Below, in pieces: positions 47,891 to 59,640 of a stretch of 64,000 nucleotides of DNA. The stretch covers positions 62,001 to 126,000 of the forward strand of contig JAWPHD010004480.1 in the NCBI GenBank assembly GCA_037043455.1, given 5' to 3'. Source of the DNA: Cyrtodaria siliqua (lineage: Eukaryota; Mollusca; Bivalvia; Adapedonta; Hiatellidae). Made by a program: the position numbers and the translations under genes. The notes under the pieces are model-generated. The model was not told where the DNA came from. It worked only from the letters and a program-made list of their open reading frames with translations, and made no database searches. Every line of letters begins with the position of its first letter. Position 1 is the first letter of the stretch.

Positions 47891-49040
47891 GACAAAACTG
47901 ATCCACGTCCGATTTTACCCCAATTTTCAATGTAAATATTCGATATTGCTGATTGGTACAAACAAACTATAGGTGCGTGTGTACGTGTGTGATTTTAAAC
48001 AAAATGACTTAATCTGACATTCTCAAAGTAGAAAATAACGTTTCCATTTAGTCAATTATAGAATCCAGCATTTCATTTTTCATTGAAAATCAACAAAATG
48101 AATTCCATAGGATTTACCTTGAGTTCATTCTGTTGAGCTTCGTTAAACAAAAATTAAAGTCTTTAGTTATGAAAATTATGACATGCAATCATTGCTTCAA
48201 ATTGATGCCTGTTGTCGTCTTTTCAGATCAACAAAAAAATAATGAAAACGAAATATGTATTACATGTCTATCAGCCAATAATACCCGATGATGGAAGCAA
48301 AATGGACGTTGTGTTATACGTTTGGTGGAGCATATGATGAACACAGGTGAACATTTATTAGCCATTTGTCATGTTGATTAGCCATTAGTCCTGCTGATCA
48401 CTGTCAGCTCTACTTATTAGTATGACAATGGCATATATGGTTACACATCAGAGTCAAACGTTAACTATTAATATTCTTTATTAAAGTTTCATCATTGTTT
48501 ACAATAAATACAAACAAAAATAATACATTGTAAACACTACAGACAGTCATGCCATTATAATTACATATATAAAAAACTATCACCACAAAAGCAACTTATA
48601 ATATCAAACTAAACTTATATTAGCATATATATTAAACATTAAGCTTATCTAAATGCTAATCTATCTATAAAATATGCACATATAATGAGTTTTGTAAAAT
48701 TTGAAGAAAAAAAACAATAAGCAAAGCACTATTGCGCATTAGTTAGAAAAATAAAAATCATTTATCCGTTTGATCAAATCGAAATGGAACTGATTAGCAT
48801 CAATTACATAGAAGAAAAGTAAAAAAGAATCATGATAATTATGATAAAACAAATTATTTACATATATAACATTAACAATGTTACGCGTACCTAAAAAACA
48901 AATTACGCGTCACCAATCAATGCCAATAGGTAAGGATATCCAAACTATGTTACACCAACCAAAGTTGTGGTTCCACGTAACCTCTGATTGAGTGTAACCT
49001 CAATTCCCTACCAGCGTGCATGTATGATCATAATATGATG
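47891..49040. other. gene-free spacer
   Basis: 47891-48290 matches 13757-14200. 48290-49000 is A+T-rich sequence without counterpart. No gene seen. Confidence 0.45.
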
Positions 49041-49054
49041 ATTCTACACGTCTT

Positions 49055-49145
49055 TCCGTGAAATTCGGCAGCCGGTTGGATAGTATTCTTGTTACTTGAG
49101 CAAGGAGTTCTGTGTTCGAATTCCGAGTTACACAGCTGAACTTTG
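49055..49145 (+). mobile_element. tRNA-like SINE head
   Basis: GGCAGCCGGTTGGATAG (49067 on; box A region) and GTGTTCGAATTCC (49112-49124; box B). Too degenerate for a tRNA gene. Absent from unit 1. Confidence 0.45.
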
Positions 49146-49448
49146 TTTTCTGGTGATTTTTACTTACACAAGCATCGAAACCGGTATTGCCATACATTCT
49201 TCATGTTAGCAACTGTTCATACAGACAGCTGCTTGTATTCCAAATTAAACAGTTTGCAAAATATTTTACACAGAATACGTTAAATTGTATATCCCTAAAA
49301 CAGTGTATGGTTTTCCATATGCTTACAACAAAAAACATATATGAACATAAAATTGAATGTCAGTCCATATAGTTTCTGCAGCTAACTATTCAGTTTAAGA
49401 AATAGAATATTTCCAGCGGGTTTATATTGTGCCAGATCAATACATTGT

Positions 49449-49520
49449 GGGCGGGACCAATTCCTGGTAGGCGGGACTAATACCTGGTGGGCGGGATCAA
49501 TGCCTGGTGGGCGGGACTTG
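49449..49520. repeat. 20-bp tandem repeat with GC boxes
   Basis: GGGCGGGA occurs at 20-bp steps (GCGGG at 49451, 49471, 49491 and 49511), separated by CCAATTCCTGGT-like spacers. GGGCGGG is an Sp1-type GC box, but no gene start is evident. Not present in unit 1. Confidence 0.85.
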
Positions 49521-50357
49521 AATATCATCGATGCCAATGGACGTAGGTCCGATGTTTCCATGTGTTTCAAGTCCCAAATATCTCGTACATTATAAAACCG
49601 GTGAAAATATTTTATTTGTGTATCTGACATGGATTTTCAGTATATTTAATACACACATTTTCGAAAGATTGAACATAATACAACCAAATTTTCAAACATT
49701 ACATTGTAATCACATCTCTCAATACCAAAATAAGAAAATATACAGATTTATCCTGTTTTAAATAACGTCATCGTGATCAATTCTCCAGAAATTGTTTAAT
49801 TTTATTTTATTATCTGTTATTCTCAAGTATATTTCATAGGCTTTTTAAATTCGTCAATATACTTTTTGGTGATTTTCGTCTGATTAAAACATAAGACAGT
49901 CGGATACATACATAATTTGATATTCCATATACTTTTCTAAAGAGAGTACTTTTTAATATAAAATGTAGTCGAATATCTTATTTCGCATCGAAACGCACAC
50001 GGATCGTGTGTACGCGTTAATGTATTTATAAAGATTCATTTTGTATATATGATTGTTGACTTAACTAAACGGTATTAGCCGTGTTTTACTGGAAATTCTA
50101 CACATAATACGATGCAAACTCGGCCAATACGAAGCAGAAGTCGGCCAAAATAAAAATAAAAAAGCCTATATAAAGAAACTCGCCAATACGAGTTTTAAGT
50201 GACGTCGTTGACGTTAAGTGACGTCATTCATGCTCTCTTATCAATCAATCTATAAATCAAATTAACGCTACTATAAATAAACGCAAATCATGCTAGAAAT
50301 ATTTTGAATCAAATAAAACTCTACTATATTTGAAGTTACTTAATAAAATTGTCATTA

Positions 50358-50482
50358 ATTAAGTGTTTTCACATTGTCCGAGTTATTGGTCGTCGGACTG
50401 TCATATTGGCCCGCGGCCTTCTGCCTTGTGCCAGTATGACAGACCTTGGACCAATAACTGGACCAATATGAAATCACTTAAT
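50358..50482. repeat. 125-bp imperfect palindrome
   Basis: Nested arms TTAAGTG/CACTTAA, AGTTATTGGT (50381-50390)/ACCAATAACT (50450-50459) and GTCATATTGG/CCAGTATGAC, with a GC-richer centre. Not present in unit 1 at the matching place. Confidence 0.85.
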
Positions 50483-51199
50483 AAATAACATCAAATTATA
50501 TATTGTATATACATTTACGATTGAAGGTATTGTATTTGTATATAAAGAAACATTAAATATTAAATAAAAACAATAGAACAATTGCTGAAAGAATTATATG
50601 TAAGCAAACGTGCCTACAAAGTAACTGTACACATATAATCTTGCGGAGTTATACCACGATATGTGTGTATTATAATAGTGAACTATGTATCTGCTTACAG
50701 AATCGTCTTTACTAAAAGGAATTGTTCTCATTATAACCTCTACATTAATATCGACTACTGTGTATCTGCAGTACACGGTAGTACACGGTAGGTGATTTTG
50801 TTTCAACTACAGTTCGATGATCGCAGTAGTAATAAAGCCAGTTCAAAAGTAAATGTGTTGCAACGTGTGTTTGTCCTCCTTTATTGTATATATCAACCTT
50901 ACCATTGCTATTGTTCTATATGTTTAGTCACCTTCTCCTGAAATTTGAAATGGAAATTTTGATGTGTTCATGTGTGTCGCAATGTCGGATTTTTGTTCTC
51001 TAAGGAGAAGTTAATAGTATAACTGTGTTTATTTTTGCATCTGACATTTGTTCATGTATGTATGAAACTTGCTACGTTTGTTAAAATGTATATGTATATT
51101 TATTATAATCACATGGGCCTATCTATGGCTTACTGATTTTGAAATGAAGTGCTTCTTCTTACTGAGCTTTAGTCATTTCGCTCTCTGGCAGAAATTTAT

Positions 51200-51582
51200 T
51201 TATAAGCTTTCACTTACAAGTACACCATTAAACACAGTCTCAATACCCGTAGTGGTATGATCCCAGCCTCCGCATGATCCTATGTCCACGACATCTCCTG
51301 ACTGTAATGACAACATTGCAATCCCTGTGGCAGAGTTATAGTGAGTATAGCTTTGGATGTACACTTTGTCTGAACCGTTCTGTCTGATGGCACAATACAC
51401 GTGTGTTGACGATGTGGTAGACATCACAGTGAACGAGAACAGATACAGTCCGGCCACAGTACACGTGAACTTCCCAGTTTCAGCGTTGTATCCACCCCCA
51501 ACGTCTGTTATGTTGGTGAAGATAGGAACTCCATTGACAAGCGTTCCACTTGGGCTGGTGACGGAGAATGCAGCCTGCTTAT
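51200..51582 (-). CDS. C1q gene 3, exon 2: globular C1q domain
   Basis: Last coding exon of the second intact C1q gene; exon 1 is 57975-58428. The acceptor is TTATATTACAG|ATAAGCAG, phase 1, giving LDKMK-DKQAAFSVT. Hallmarks of the domain are complete: VPIFTNITDVGGGYNAETGK, FTCTVAGLYLFSF, VYCAIRQNGSDKVYIQS, GIAMLSLQSGDVVDIGS and the closing ETVFNGVLVSESL. The protein is 278 aa in total. Compared with gene 1 it has small in-frame gains after GSC (GGWDHTTTGIE) and a loss in VITNV. The stop is followed by ordinary sequence, not by a tandem array. Extracellular pattern-recognition or lectin role by family; the ligand is unknown. Confidence 0.93.
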
Positions 51583-52839
51583 CTGTAATATAAATGAGAT
51601 CAGTCATAAACATGTACGAGGAATACACCTTTTAATTTATCGTAGAGTGTATAGTCTAGAGACCAATTTAGCCTATCTGCTCTAGTTAAGGCTCGAGTTC
51701 AACATTTGCGAGGAGCAAAGTATTTGGTATCATTGGAAAGGTTACACCCGGCCTTTTTCATTGTACTCGTATTCAGCCCTGATTTCGCAAGTGACGAGAG
51801 ACAATCGAGGTTAAAGGTCCTGACCCTTTTTCATGTTTTTGTATTAGGTGAAAATGAAACTTTACCATGATAGCTTTGTAAGTTTTCAATTCATATAAGA
51901 TAATACAGTTTATAAAGTGGTGTATGGTACGTTAAACATGAATTTAATCTATATTACTGCCAGTTTGGTTTGCTAACTATTGTAAATACCGCATATAACG
52001 TTAACGTTTTTAACGTTATTAACGTGGTTCTGACGTCACTTTTTTATAGTTTGAAAAATACTTCTATTTTCCTGGTAGTTTTCATGTCGACCAAAATACT
52101 GTTAAAACATTTGTTTAATGCATACAGATGGAATAACTAAATATTCAATGCTAGAATAGAACCCGTCTACAGTCCTGATTTTGAAAGTTACGAGACATCC
52201 TGATTCCAAAGCTGAAGGCTCCTATTTTACGATTTTGTTAAATGAAATTTTAAAATTCAAAATTGAACATTTTATAGAGTCATTTGATAAGGAATTCCAA
52301 TTGATAAGGAATGCCAATTGATAAGAAAAAATCAATTGTTGATACCTTCAATAAATAGCTGATATGTTATATGGGTGCAAGTTTGGCGGTCTCTGGTTCA
52401 AGCTTCACATTCAAAACAAGTTTCGTTGGCATGTTCTTAAGTAAACGCACGTCCCCAGCCTCGTTCATCAGATGGGGACGTAAACCGGACTGTTCAGTTT
52501 ATTGGAGTATAACAATGTAACTATCCGTTAGTAAGAATTGCCGAATGCCTATTTATTATTACCCTGACTCTGGAGCGACTCTAACTAACCGGTACAGCGT
52601 GGATGAGCCGTTAAGCACTGCATATGCGAAACACTTAATGTAAATAGCTGATATGTTATATGGGTGCAGGTTTGGCGTTAAAATAACGTAAATAACAAAA
52701 TAATTAAAATCGCAGTGATGATTTTCAGTTTTTAACGAGGTTTTTCTTAAACCTGGCTATTATATTAGGGGTATGTCGTTTTGCGAGGGCGCGGGCGGAC
52801 GGTAGGGCCTGTGGGCATGCGTGTGGGCGGGCGTGCGTG

Positions 52840-53500
52840 CGTGCGGCGTCAAACCTTTAGTTTCTGCTCAATAACTTTTGTTAGGAATGAAGTATTGCGC
52901 TGAAACTTGCAGAGTAAATAGCTTATATGGACAGGAAGCTTGGGATTGCATTTGGGAATACTGCGGTCAAGATCAAGGTAACTGTTACTAAAAATAGAAA
53001 AAAACGGTTTCCGCTTATAACTTAAGTAAGGAATGAAATATTAATATGAAACTTGCTGTGTAGGTAGCTTATATCAAAAGTAAATTTGGGATTGTATTTG
53101 GAGTGACTTGGGTCACGGTCAAGGTCATTGTTACTTAAAATAGAAACAGTTTCAGCTCAATAACCTTTTGAGAATGAGATATTGGAACGAAACTTGCTGT
53201 GTAGATACCTTGACAATGTATGAAAAGGAAGCTTGAGATTGAATTAGGTGTCAAGGTGAATACATACTGAAAAGGTGATTCCTCGGAAGCAACAAACACA
53301 AACAAGAGAGAGAAATAGCAGACTCGGTTTTATTGAGTCTGTTCATGAGAGGTTATTATAAGATGTAAACCTCTCACGCCAAGTTTTCTGTTACTACAAA
53401 TAGAAAAAAACTATTTCCGCTCAATAACTTCTGTTAGGAATGAGATGCTGCAAAGAAACTTGCTGCGTATGTAGCTTATATTTGCCTTACTCACAAATAG
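52840..53500. repeat. about 145-bp tandem repeat, four units, one interrupted
   Basis: The motif ATAAC...AGGAATGA starts at 52871, 53017, 53160 and 53424 (steps 146, 143 and 264). Units contain GAAACTTGCTGTGTAG, AGCTTATAT and GGTCAAGGT. The long last step is explained by a two-stem module of about 121 bp inserted after GTCAAGGT. Confidence 0.85.
53261..53382. repeat. two-stem module, variant 1, inserted in a tandem array
   Basis: Inverted relative to the 10.1-kb copy. Tail ACTGAAAAGGTGATTCC is followed by stem 2 as CAGACTC (53319-53325) with GAGTCTG (53335-53341), then the linker TTCAT (ATGAA on the other strand) and stem 1 as GAGAGGT (53347-53353) with ACCTCTC (53369-53375), ending ACGCC. 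Both stems are perfect. The neighbouring array units show the site without it. Confidence 0.8.
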
Positions 53501-54819
53501 TTTCTTGCTTTACAGTTCTTATTTACTGTGTATGTATTTATGTCATTCTATTTATTCCATAGTTTGCTTCATGTTCTTACCGGTACTGTAATAGCATTTC
53601 AAATGGAAAACGTTTCTTGTTATTTTGATTTTATATTTCATTGTATATTTACCTTTTTTCGCAATTTTCATGAAATCTACTGGTATCTATGAAAACCACA
53701 GCATGTATGACTATTGTTTACACAATTTTGTTTGAACCATAAGCAAGCCAACTATGGGAAATGTCATGCGTTTTTAAAATATAATTAGCATACGTGAGAT
53801 GTCTGCTTACTAGTATTAAAGGAAAAACGTCTTCTTTATTGTAACATATCTGTCTGTTGAACGACGAGTATGCTAGTTAACATTAACGCCAAGAATATAT
53901 TTTGCTGAACTATCAAGAGCCAACGCGGTACTCATTGTGATTTTTGGGAATATGCAAACTATTCTTGATTAACTTACGCATATGATATATGGAAATATAA
54001 ACATGTATTCTTGTGCCGCGAACACCACCAAATTAGAAAATCTTTGACTATAACTTATCATCGACCGAGGTTACATTATCGCTAAATAAACAAAATGTCT
54101 TGTGTTTAAATATTTTTAATGGAAATTCCTCCCTACCAAACATGTTCTTCTTCTCAACGTTTTGGTGTTTAATCCACGTATCTCATTGCTTTAACCTAAT
54201 TTGTATTTTCAAGTATGACATATAAGGAATTGGGTCGTTGGGAAAAACAAAAAAGTGTGTAAACTAGAGATTTGAGGAGTTTTTTAACTAATTATCCAAC
54301 CTATGCCGAGCGAGTTTGGATAACTTAAAATGAAAACATATGTCGTTAGAACTTAAAGGTTGGCAATATGAAACAATATGTCCATATTCTGTGGAAACTG
54401 TTACAGTTAGGCGTAAGCCATGTATTCCTCAAACTATAATTATTTATTAATGAATATTAAGAATGATATATAGGGTCCTATAGAAACCACAGCGTCCGAA
54501 CGCAATGACATCGTAGGTCCGCACTGTACTGCAAACAAGGACTAGAAACCTCAATGAAAGAGACAAAAAACAACAGAAAGGGTGGTGAAGACAGGGTTAC
54601 CGACTTGGAACGGTCAGTAGGCCTTATGGCCTACTGGTTAGCTTGAATCGATTTTATATGCGCACAATCCTCGCTATTAGTAAAAAAACATTTGGTGTGA
54701 ATGGCTTTATGATTCTGTGTAAAGTTAACAACATAAATGAATATTGTATGTGTGTAAAAGACAAGGACATTAGCAAAATTGGTTTTGATGGAATAAGTAT
54801 ATTAATTATGTAAAGATAT

Positions 54820-54865
54820 GCATGAATGAATGAATGAAGAATGGATCAATCAATTAGCAAATTAA

Positions 54866-54896
<31 letters not shown>

Positions 54897-55200
54897 ATGA
54901 ATGAATGAATTAAATGAATGAATGAATACATGCATGCATGAATAAATGAATGAATGAATGAATGAATGAATGAATGAATGAATGAATGAATGAATGAATG
55001 AATGAATGCACGCATTCATGAATGAATGAATGAATGAATGAATGAATGAATGAATGTATGAATGAATGAATGAATGAATGAATGAATGAATGAATGAATG
55101 AATCAATCAATCAATCAAGCAATCAATCAATCAATTAATCAATGAATCAATCAATGAATCAATCAATGAATCAATCAATGAATCAATCAGTCAATCAATC
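54820..55200. repeat. tetranucleotide microsatellite, AAAT then AATG then AATC
   Basis: About 380 bp of 4-bp repeats that change register: (AAAT)n at 54866-54897, (GAAT)n to about 55105, (AATC)n to about 55200. It yields spurious FIHS-repeat frames on the minus strand. Confidence 0.95.
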
Positions 55201-56164
55201 AAAAACTGTTTCTGAGAAAAAGCCGTTTACAGTAAAAAGCAACATCAAAAAGAGTACCTCGAAAGAAAGATATTACTTTTTTACCACTGCGTGACTGCAC
55301 GGGAAAATAAGGTAAATCTGAATAGTATAGCTGCACACCTATTGCCAGATAATTGATAAATACATTTACCTGTGGATTAATTTACCCGTTCAACGTTTGC
55401 TACGTCATCAAATAAAATCGTATTCTCACTTTTCACAGATATTGCAATTTGTGAATTGTAAATAGCTATTGTTGTGTTTTGATTTAGATTTAAATAAACA
55501 TCAACATGTTCATGAAACAAAACATGACTGGAGAATTTTAACTATGGCGATGTGTGAGCGTTTACAAATGATAAGGTATGAAATAACACTGGATTAAATT
55601 AAAACAAACATCTCATTTCATGATAGAGCATAACCTGAACACAAGACAATCTTACTATTGTTATTACCAAAATTTAGATTGAAAGTAACATCTTTCCATG
55701 TAAGTTAAACCCAGTAGAGATTATATACGCAACCAATCCCTAGCGGCCCTTTGTGCCACTGACCGTTCCAAGGCGGTAGCCCTATTGTCAAATATTTTAT
55801 GTTTGTGATGTCGTAGCTTGCCTTTTAGTCATCTTTCAAGTTTTTCTTTGTTTCTATCCGTGCTTTTGGTTGACAGTGGTCTTTAAATGCTGCACTTCCT
55901 GTTCAACTATTATATCTACTTATTTTAGTAAAGCCAAAAGCTCATTTATTTAACTTTTCACATGTTTCTTCTTTTATATATCTACATATTTGACAACAGA
56001 ATGGCATATTACTATTTTTGACTGCGATAGTTTTCCTTTAACGCAAACGTTACAATGCAATATAAGTGATGTTTTTATTATTTATCTAAACACCCATTAT
56101 TGATTTATGTGTGTGTGCGTATAAGAGTTTCTTTATCCTTACTGTTTTTCGCTTGACACCTCTG

Positions 56165-56310
56165 TTTAAAATCTCATCCGAAGAACTAGTAAGGTAGGAC
56201 ATATTTTTTAATATTTCAGCAACAATTAGCTCAAATTCGGTACTGGCTGGGATTGAAAGCGCGATCCCTGGATTACTAAGCTAACCATTACCCCACGGCG
56301 ATACCTATGA
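56165..56310 (-). mobile_element. tRNA-derived SINE, unit 3 copy
   Basis: Paralog of 19440-19605, more diverged, with loss of part of the tRNA-like head. Confidence 0.55.
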
Positions 56311-57974
56311 TGTATTTGTACTTGTTAGGAAGAAGAAGAAAATGCATACACTTATGTAGACGTTTGATTTGTTTTGATGTTTCAATATGTGTCCCCAACT
56401 CCCCTTTCAGTAAGACTTCATGCCGCGTGTTGGGACTCCATGTATAATATTTAACAATAATAACTACCTATCTATAAACGATCTCAACTAAACCATACAT
56501 GTAAGTTGGGATCTGAAATTAGCAATAATTCTTTATGCCCCTAAAAGAGAATATCAGAGGATGTTATAGGATTAAACGAATGACTTTACTCTTTAGTTAC
56601 TCGTAAACTATGGCGTTATTGTATATCAATATGTATGTAGGGTACGTTCAAACTTGCATTTTCGTAATTATACAAAAGAATTATGCAGATACAAAAGAAT
56701 AATGCCGTAATTATACATAATTATAAGAAATATAAAAATAGATGGCTCCGAGTACAATTCGATGGCAAGGTGACGTGTATTACGGTCCGTCAAAAAATAC
56801 CACTCTACCATGATGAAACTCCATAGGTATGCTAAGACATAATTGTTAGTCATGCGAAAATTGCAAATATATATTGATATTAAAAGCTTACTGCAAAAGG
56901 TTAGTCATAACATTTGATAAAAACTATTTCTTTATATCCGAATACTTCGTCCAAAAAGTTTAATAAAAATATATGCTATTCCTTATTGTAAATCGGAGAT
57001 AAATATACGAGTGTGTAAGTCTACAGTTTATTAGTAAAACACCTTTCAACAATTGCAATATTAACATTAAACACTCACGATATGTCCACAACAGTTGTTA
57101 GACAAAACGGATATAAAATATGAAAAGATATCAGGTATTTACAATATTAGTTTATGACAGTTATATGCAATATGAGTTAAAGTCAGACATTTACAATATT
57201 AGATGATATCACCTATATACAACAAGAACTATCACTGAATGTGATGAATATCCCAAACACACGGTGTTCCCATCACTTCAAAATAATAAATATCCACCGT
57301 ATGTTAATTGATATCAGTTATACATATTATCAGCTGACATCATTTACATACAATGTAAGTTGATGTCAGTAATATACAGTAATAATAATAATAATATCAG
57401 GACATGAAATAAAGGTTGATATTAGTTAAATACAATATAAGAGTATGTCCTCGGGGTCGTGTATATAAACCACCTTTTTTTTTCTTTAATTTGTTTATTA
57501 GTAGACCATGGATGTGTGTATATGTGAGACCTCTTAATATATATGCTATCATCAGTTATAATGCATGTAAATGCAAATACAACAGTCTCTATAAAATGGC
57601 ACCTGTCCAAGATGGCCTTTTGCGAACGTGACCCCAATATGCGGGAATCCATATTTCTAATAGAGAAGAGGTTATGGTTCATTGATTCCCGATCAGATCA
57701 CTCGACCACACTGACGTATACATACATGTACATGACATAACAAAACATGGACTGACCCGACTAACATGTATAAACAATGGACAAATACCGGACACCATAC
57801 AGTATTTATAAACCAAAAACTTAATAACATTATTTTTTATAATAAAAAAAATAGGATTGCGGCATCAATGAATAATACTGCAAACCGATCAGTGTAGACG
57901 GCCATGATCAACATTGCCTCTGTTAAATCACGTGTTCAATACATGATTAAAAACAAGATGTGTACTAAAGTTAC

Positions 57975-58428
57975 CTTTCATTTTATCCAATGTTTCGTTT
58001 GTCATGGTAAGCAAATCGCTAGACATTCTTGCCATTTGTGACTCATACAACTTCATTAGGTTGTACATTTCTTCGACATTTTTCGCCGTTTCGTTCTTCA
58101 TTTTTGAGACGATTTCTTCTAATTTTATTAACTCGGCGTTCTTTATCTGCTGTTCATTCGTTAACTTTGTTGAAAGTCTTTTTAGCTGTTTTGACATTGT
58201 TGATAAATCTGAATTCATGGCGACCTTTTCTGATTGCAGTTCCTCCAGTCTATTATCCACACTGGTTTGAAGAATCTGCATTTGATGGTCCATCTTCACA
58301 GACTTTTCAAGCAGCCTTTCCTCAAAATCAAATCTTGATGAACATTTAGGCTCCTGTAACGACATCAGAAGACATGACGGCATAAACGCCAAAGATAATG
58401 TAATTCCAATATGAATATACGACTCCAT
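57975..58428 (-). CDS. C1q gene 3, exon 1: signal peptide and coiled coil
   Basis: I start at 58428 (MESYIHIGITLSLAFMPSCL), the Met that matches genes 1 and 2, begins the hydrophobic signal and lies 76 bp below the TATA box. Six more residues are open upstream (from 58446) but are not conserved. LQEPKCSS is followed by a heptad-rich segment (FDFEERLLEKSVKMDHQMQI ... NETLDKMK), predicted to be a trimerising coiled coil. The exon has 454 bp (151 codons plus one base), donor AAAG|GTAACT at 57975/57974. The coil is 12 residues shorter than in gene 1. Confidence 0.9.
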
Positions 58429-58484
58429 AACTTCGCCTGAATGCAACTTGATGATTACAATGCTGTGTGCGGGGTATAATGCGT

Positions 58485-58511
58485 TTTGCGCAAACGACGC
58501 TCGTATTTATA
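58485..58511 (-). promoter_or_regulatory. core promoter of C1q gene 3: TATA box and TTTGCGCAAA
   Basis: TATAAATA on the minus strand at 58511-58504 and TTTGCGCAAA at 58485-58494, with the same distances to the ATG as in gene 1. Confidence 0.7.
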
Positions 58512-58663
58512 GTACAATATACGAGATGGTACCATTGAGGGTCCTTTAATATGTTTATGATTCTAACGTCAATAAAGAACATGTTACATTTTGTAAATGC
58601 CATGTTTTTAGTAGTTCATAATTCAGGCATTAAAAAATCTAGAAAACTTGTTATAAATCAAAG

Positions 58664-59060
58664 AATATGATAATGGACCTTTGGAAACAGCCGAACACGA
58701 CACATACACAATATTGCGTCTCATGAACGGTAGTGAAATATGATAGCTACCGCTCACGCCCTCTAGCCCCGGGTTGAGTAGAACTCAATATTCGTAAAAT
58801 CAATAGTACATAATTTTAACCATCCCGAAGATAGCATGCATATGGCGGTGGACATAGCGATTTTCCTCCCCCATGTCCAGCGGCGTATGGTCCCAGTATC
58901 TAAAAAAATACTATGCCCCGAAAAGCGAAATAAACAAAATGGAATTTAGTTGGGAGCAGCGGTTATGAAGCCTGCATACCAAAAGGCTAAATTAAAAAGC
59001 AGACAGCATATCCTATGAGTGGTTAAACAATACCCAGAGCCTTTTATCGGCCTTTTAAAG
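58664..59060 (-). mobile_element. about 395-bp dispersed element, minus orientation, with empty sites
   Basis: Units 1 and 2 read AAATCAAAGGCAGCTATGG or similar here (near 24426 and 33171). In unit 3 the element separates ATAAATCAAAG from AAAGTCAGCTATGG, so a short AAAG duplication is likely. It matches 38200-38635 reversed, but stem 2 of its two-stem module has been deleted (TTGCGTCTCATGAACGG). Confidence 0.8.
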
Positions 59061-59309
59061 TCAGCTATGGAATGAGGCCTGTCTTACTATTACGATGGAC
59101 TTTTGCCTTTTTAAGTTTTTATAGCTCGGGAAATAAGACATAATAATTCGGGTAATAAGACAATGTAATTCAGACCGTAACTGATTGGTGATTCTTTGTT
59201 ACTTTGTTACCAATATAGATATAAAAATCGAACAGGAAAACTAGCATTCAAGGGCGACAGTCAACCGCAAACACAGAAAGAAACAAAGAACAACTTTAAA
59301 GATGAATAG

Positions 59310-59640
59310 AATGCCAAAACAGACATCACAAACACAAAGGGTTGACAATGGGGCTACCGCCTTGGAACGGTCAGTGGCAAAAAAGGCCGCTGGGGGATTT
59401 AAACCAGCAGCTATGGTCACCAAACCTCACACTTATCCTACTGTTATCCAAATAAAACTGGACAGTGTAAATAAAGAAATACCCGACCTGAACTATTCTC
59501 AAACAAACAAGGCGGCATAAATAGGCAATATAAGTAAAACACAAAGATGCTCGATATAAATAAAAAAAACAGTAGCCTAGAAAGCCACAAAAAGGTACTC
59601 AAAGACTTGGCAGAATCCAGAGCAACAAGAGAACACACCA
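59310..59640. repeat. dispersed repeat (GGGTTGACAATGGGGCTACC family), second copy
   Basis: Closely matches 34805-35130 (CACTTATCCTACTGTTATCC, AACTGGACAGTGTAAATAAA, GCCTAGAAAGCCACAAAAAG). Small open frames here are not domain-bearing. Confidence 0.65.

Larger units (their letters stand above)
51583..57974 (-). other. intron of C1q gene 3 (6.4 kb)
   Basis: Phase-1 GT-AG intron with donor AAAG|GTAACT. From about 55550 it is collinear with the gene 1 intron. The first 3.9 kb are specific to this copy and carry the about 145-bp tandem array, the AATG microsatellite, and an inverted fragment of the GGGCTACC repeat (55735-55870). The GTCAATAGT block of units 1 and 2 is missing here. Confidence 0.85.

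Noticed and set aside
54846..55110. FIHS-repeat ORFs on the minus strand
   Set aside because: Translation of the AATG microsatellite; not a gene.
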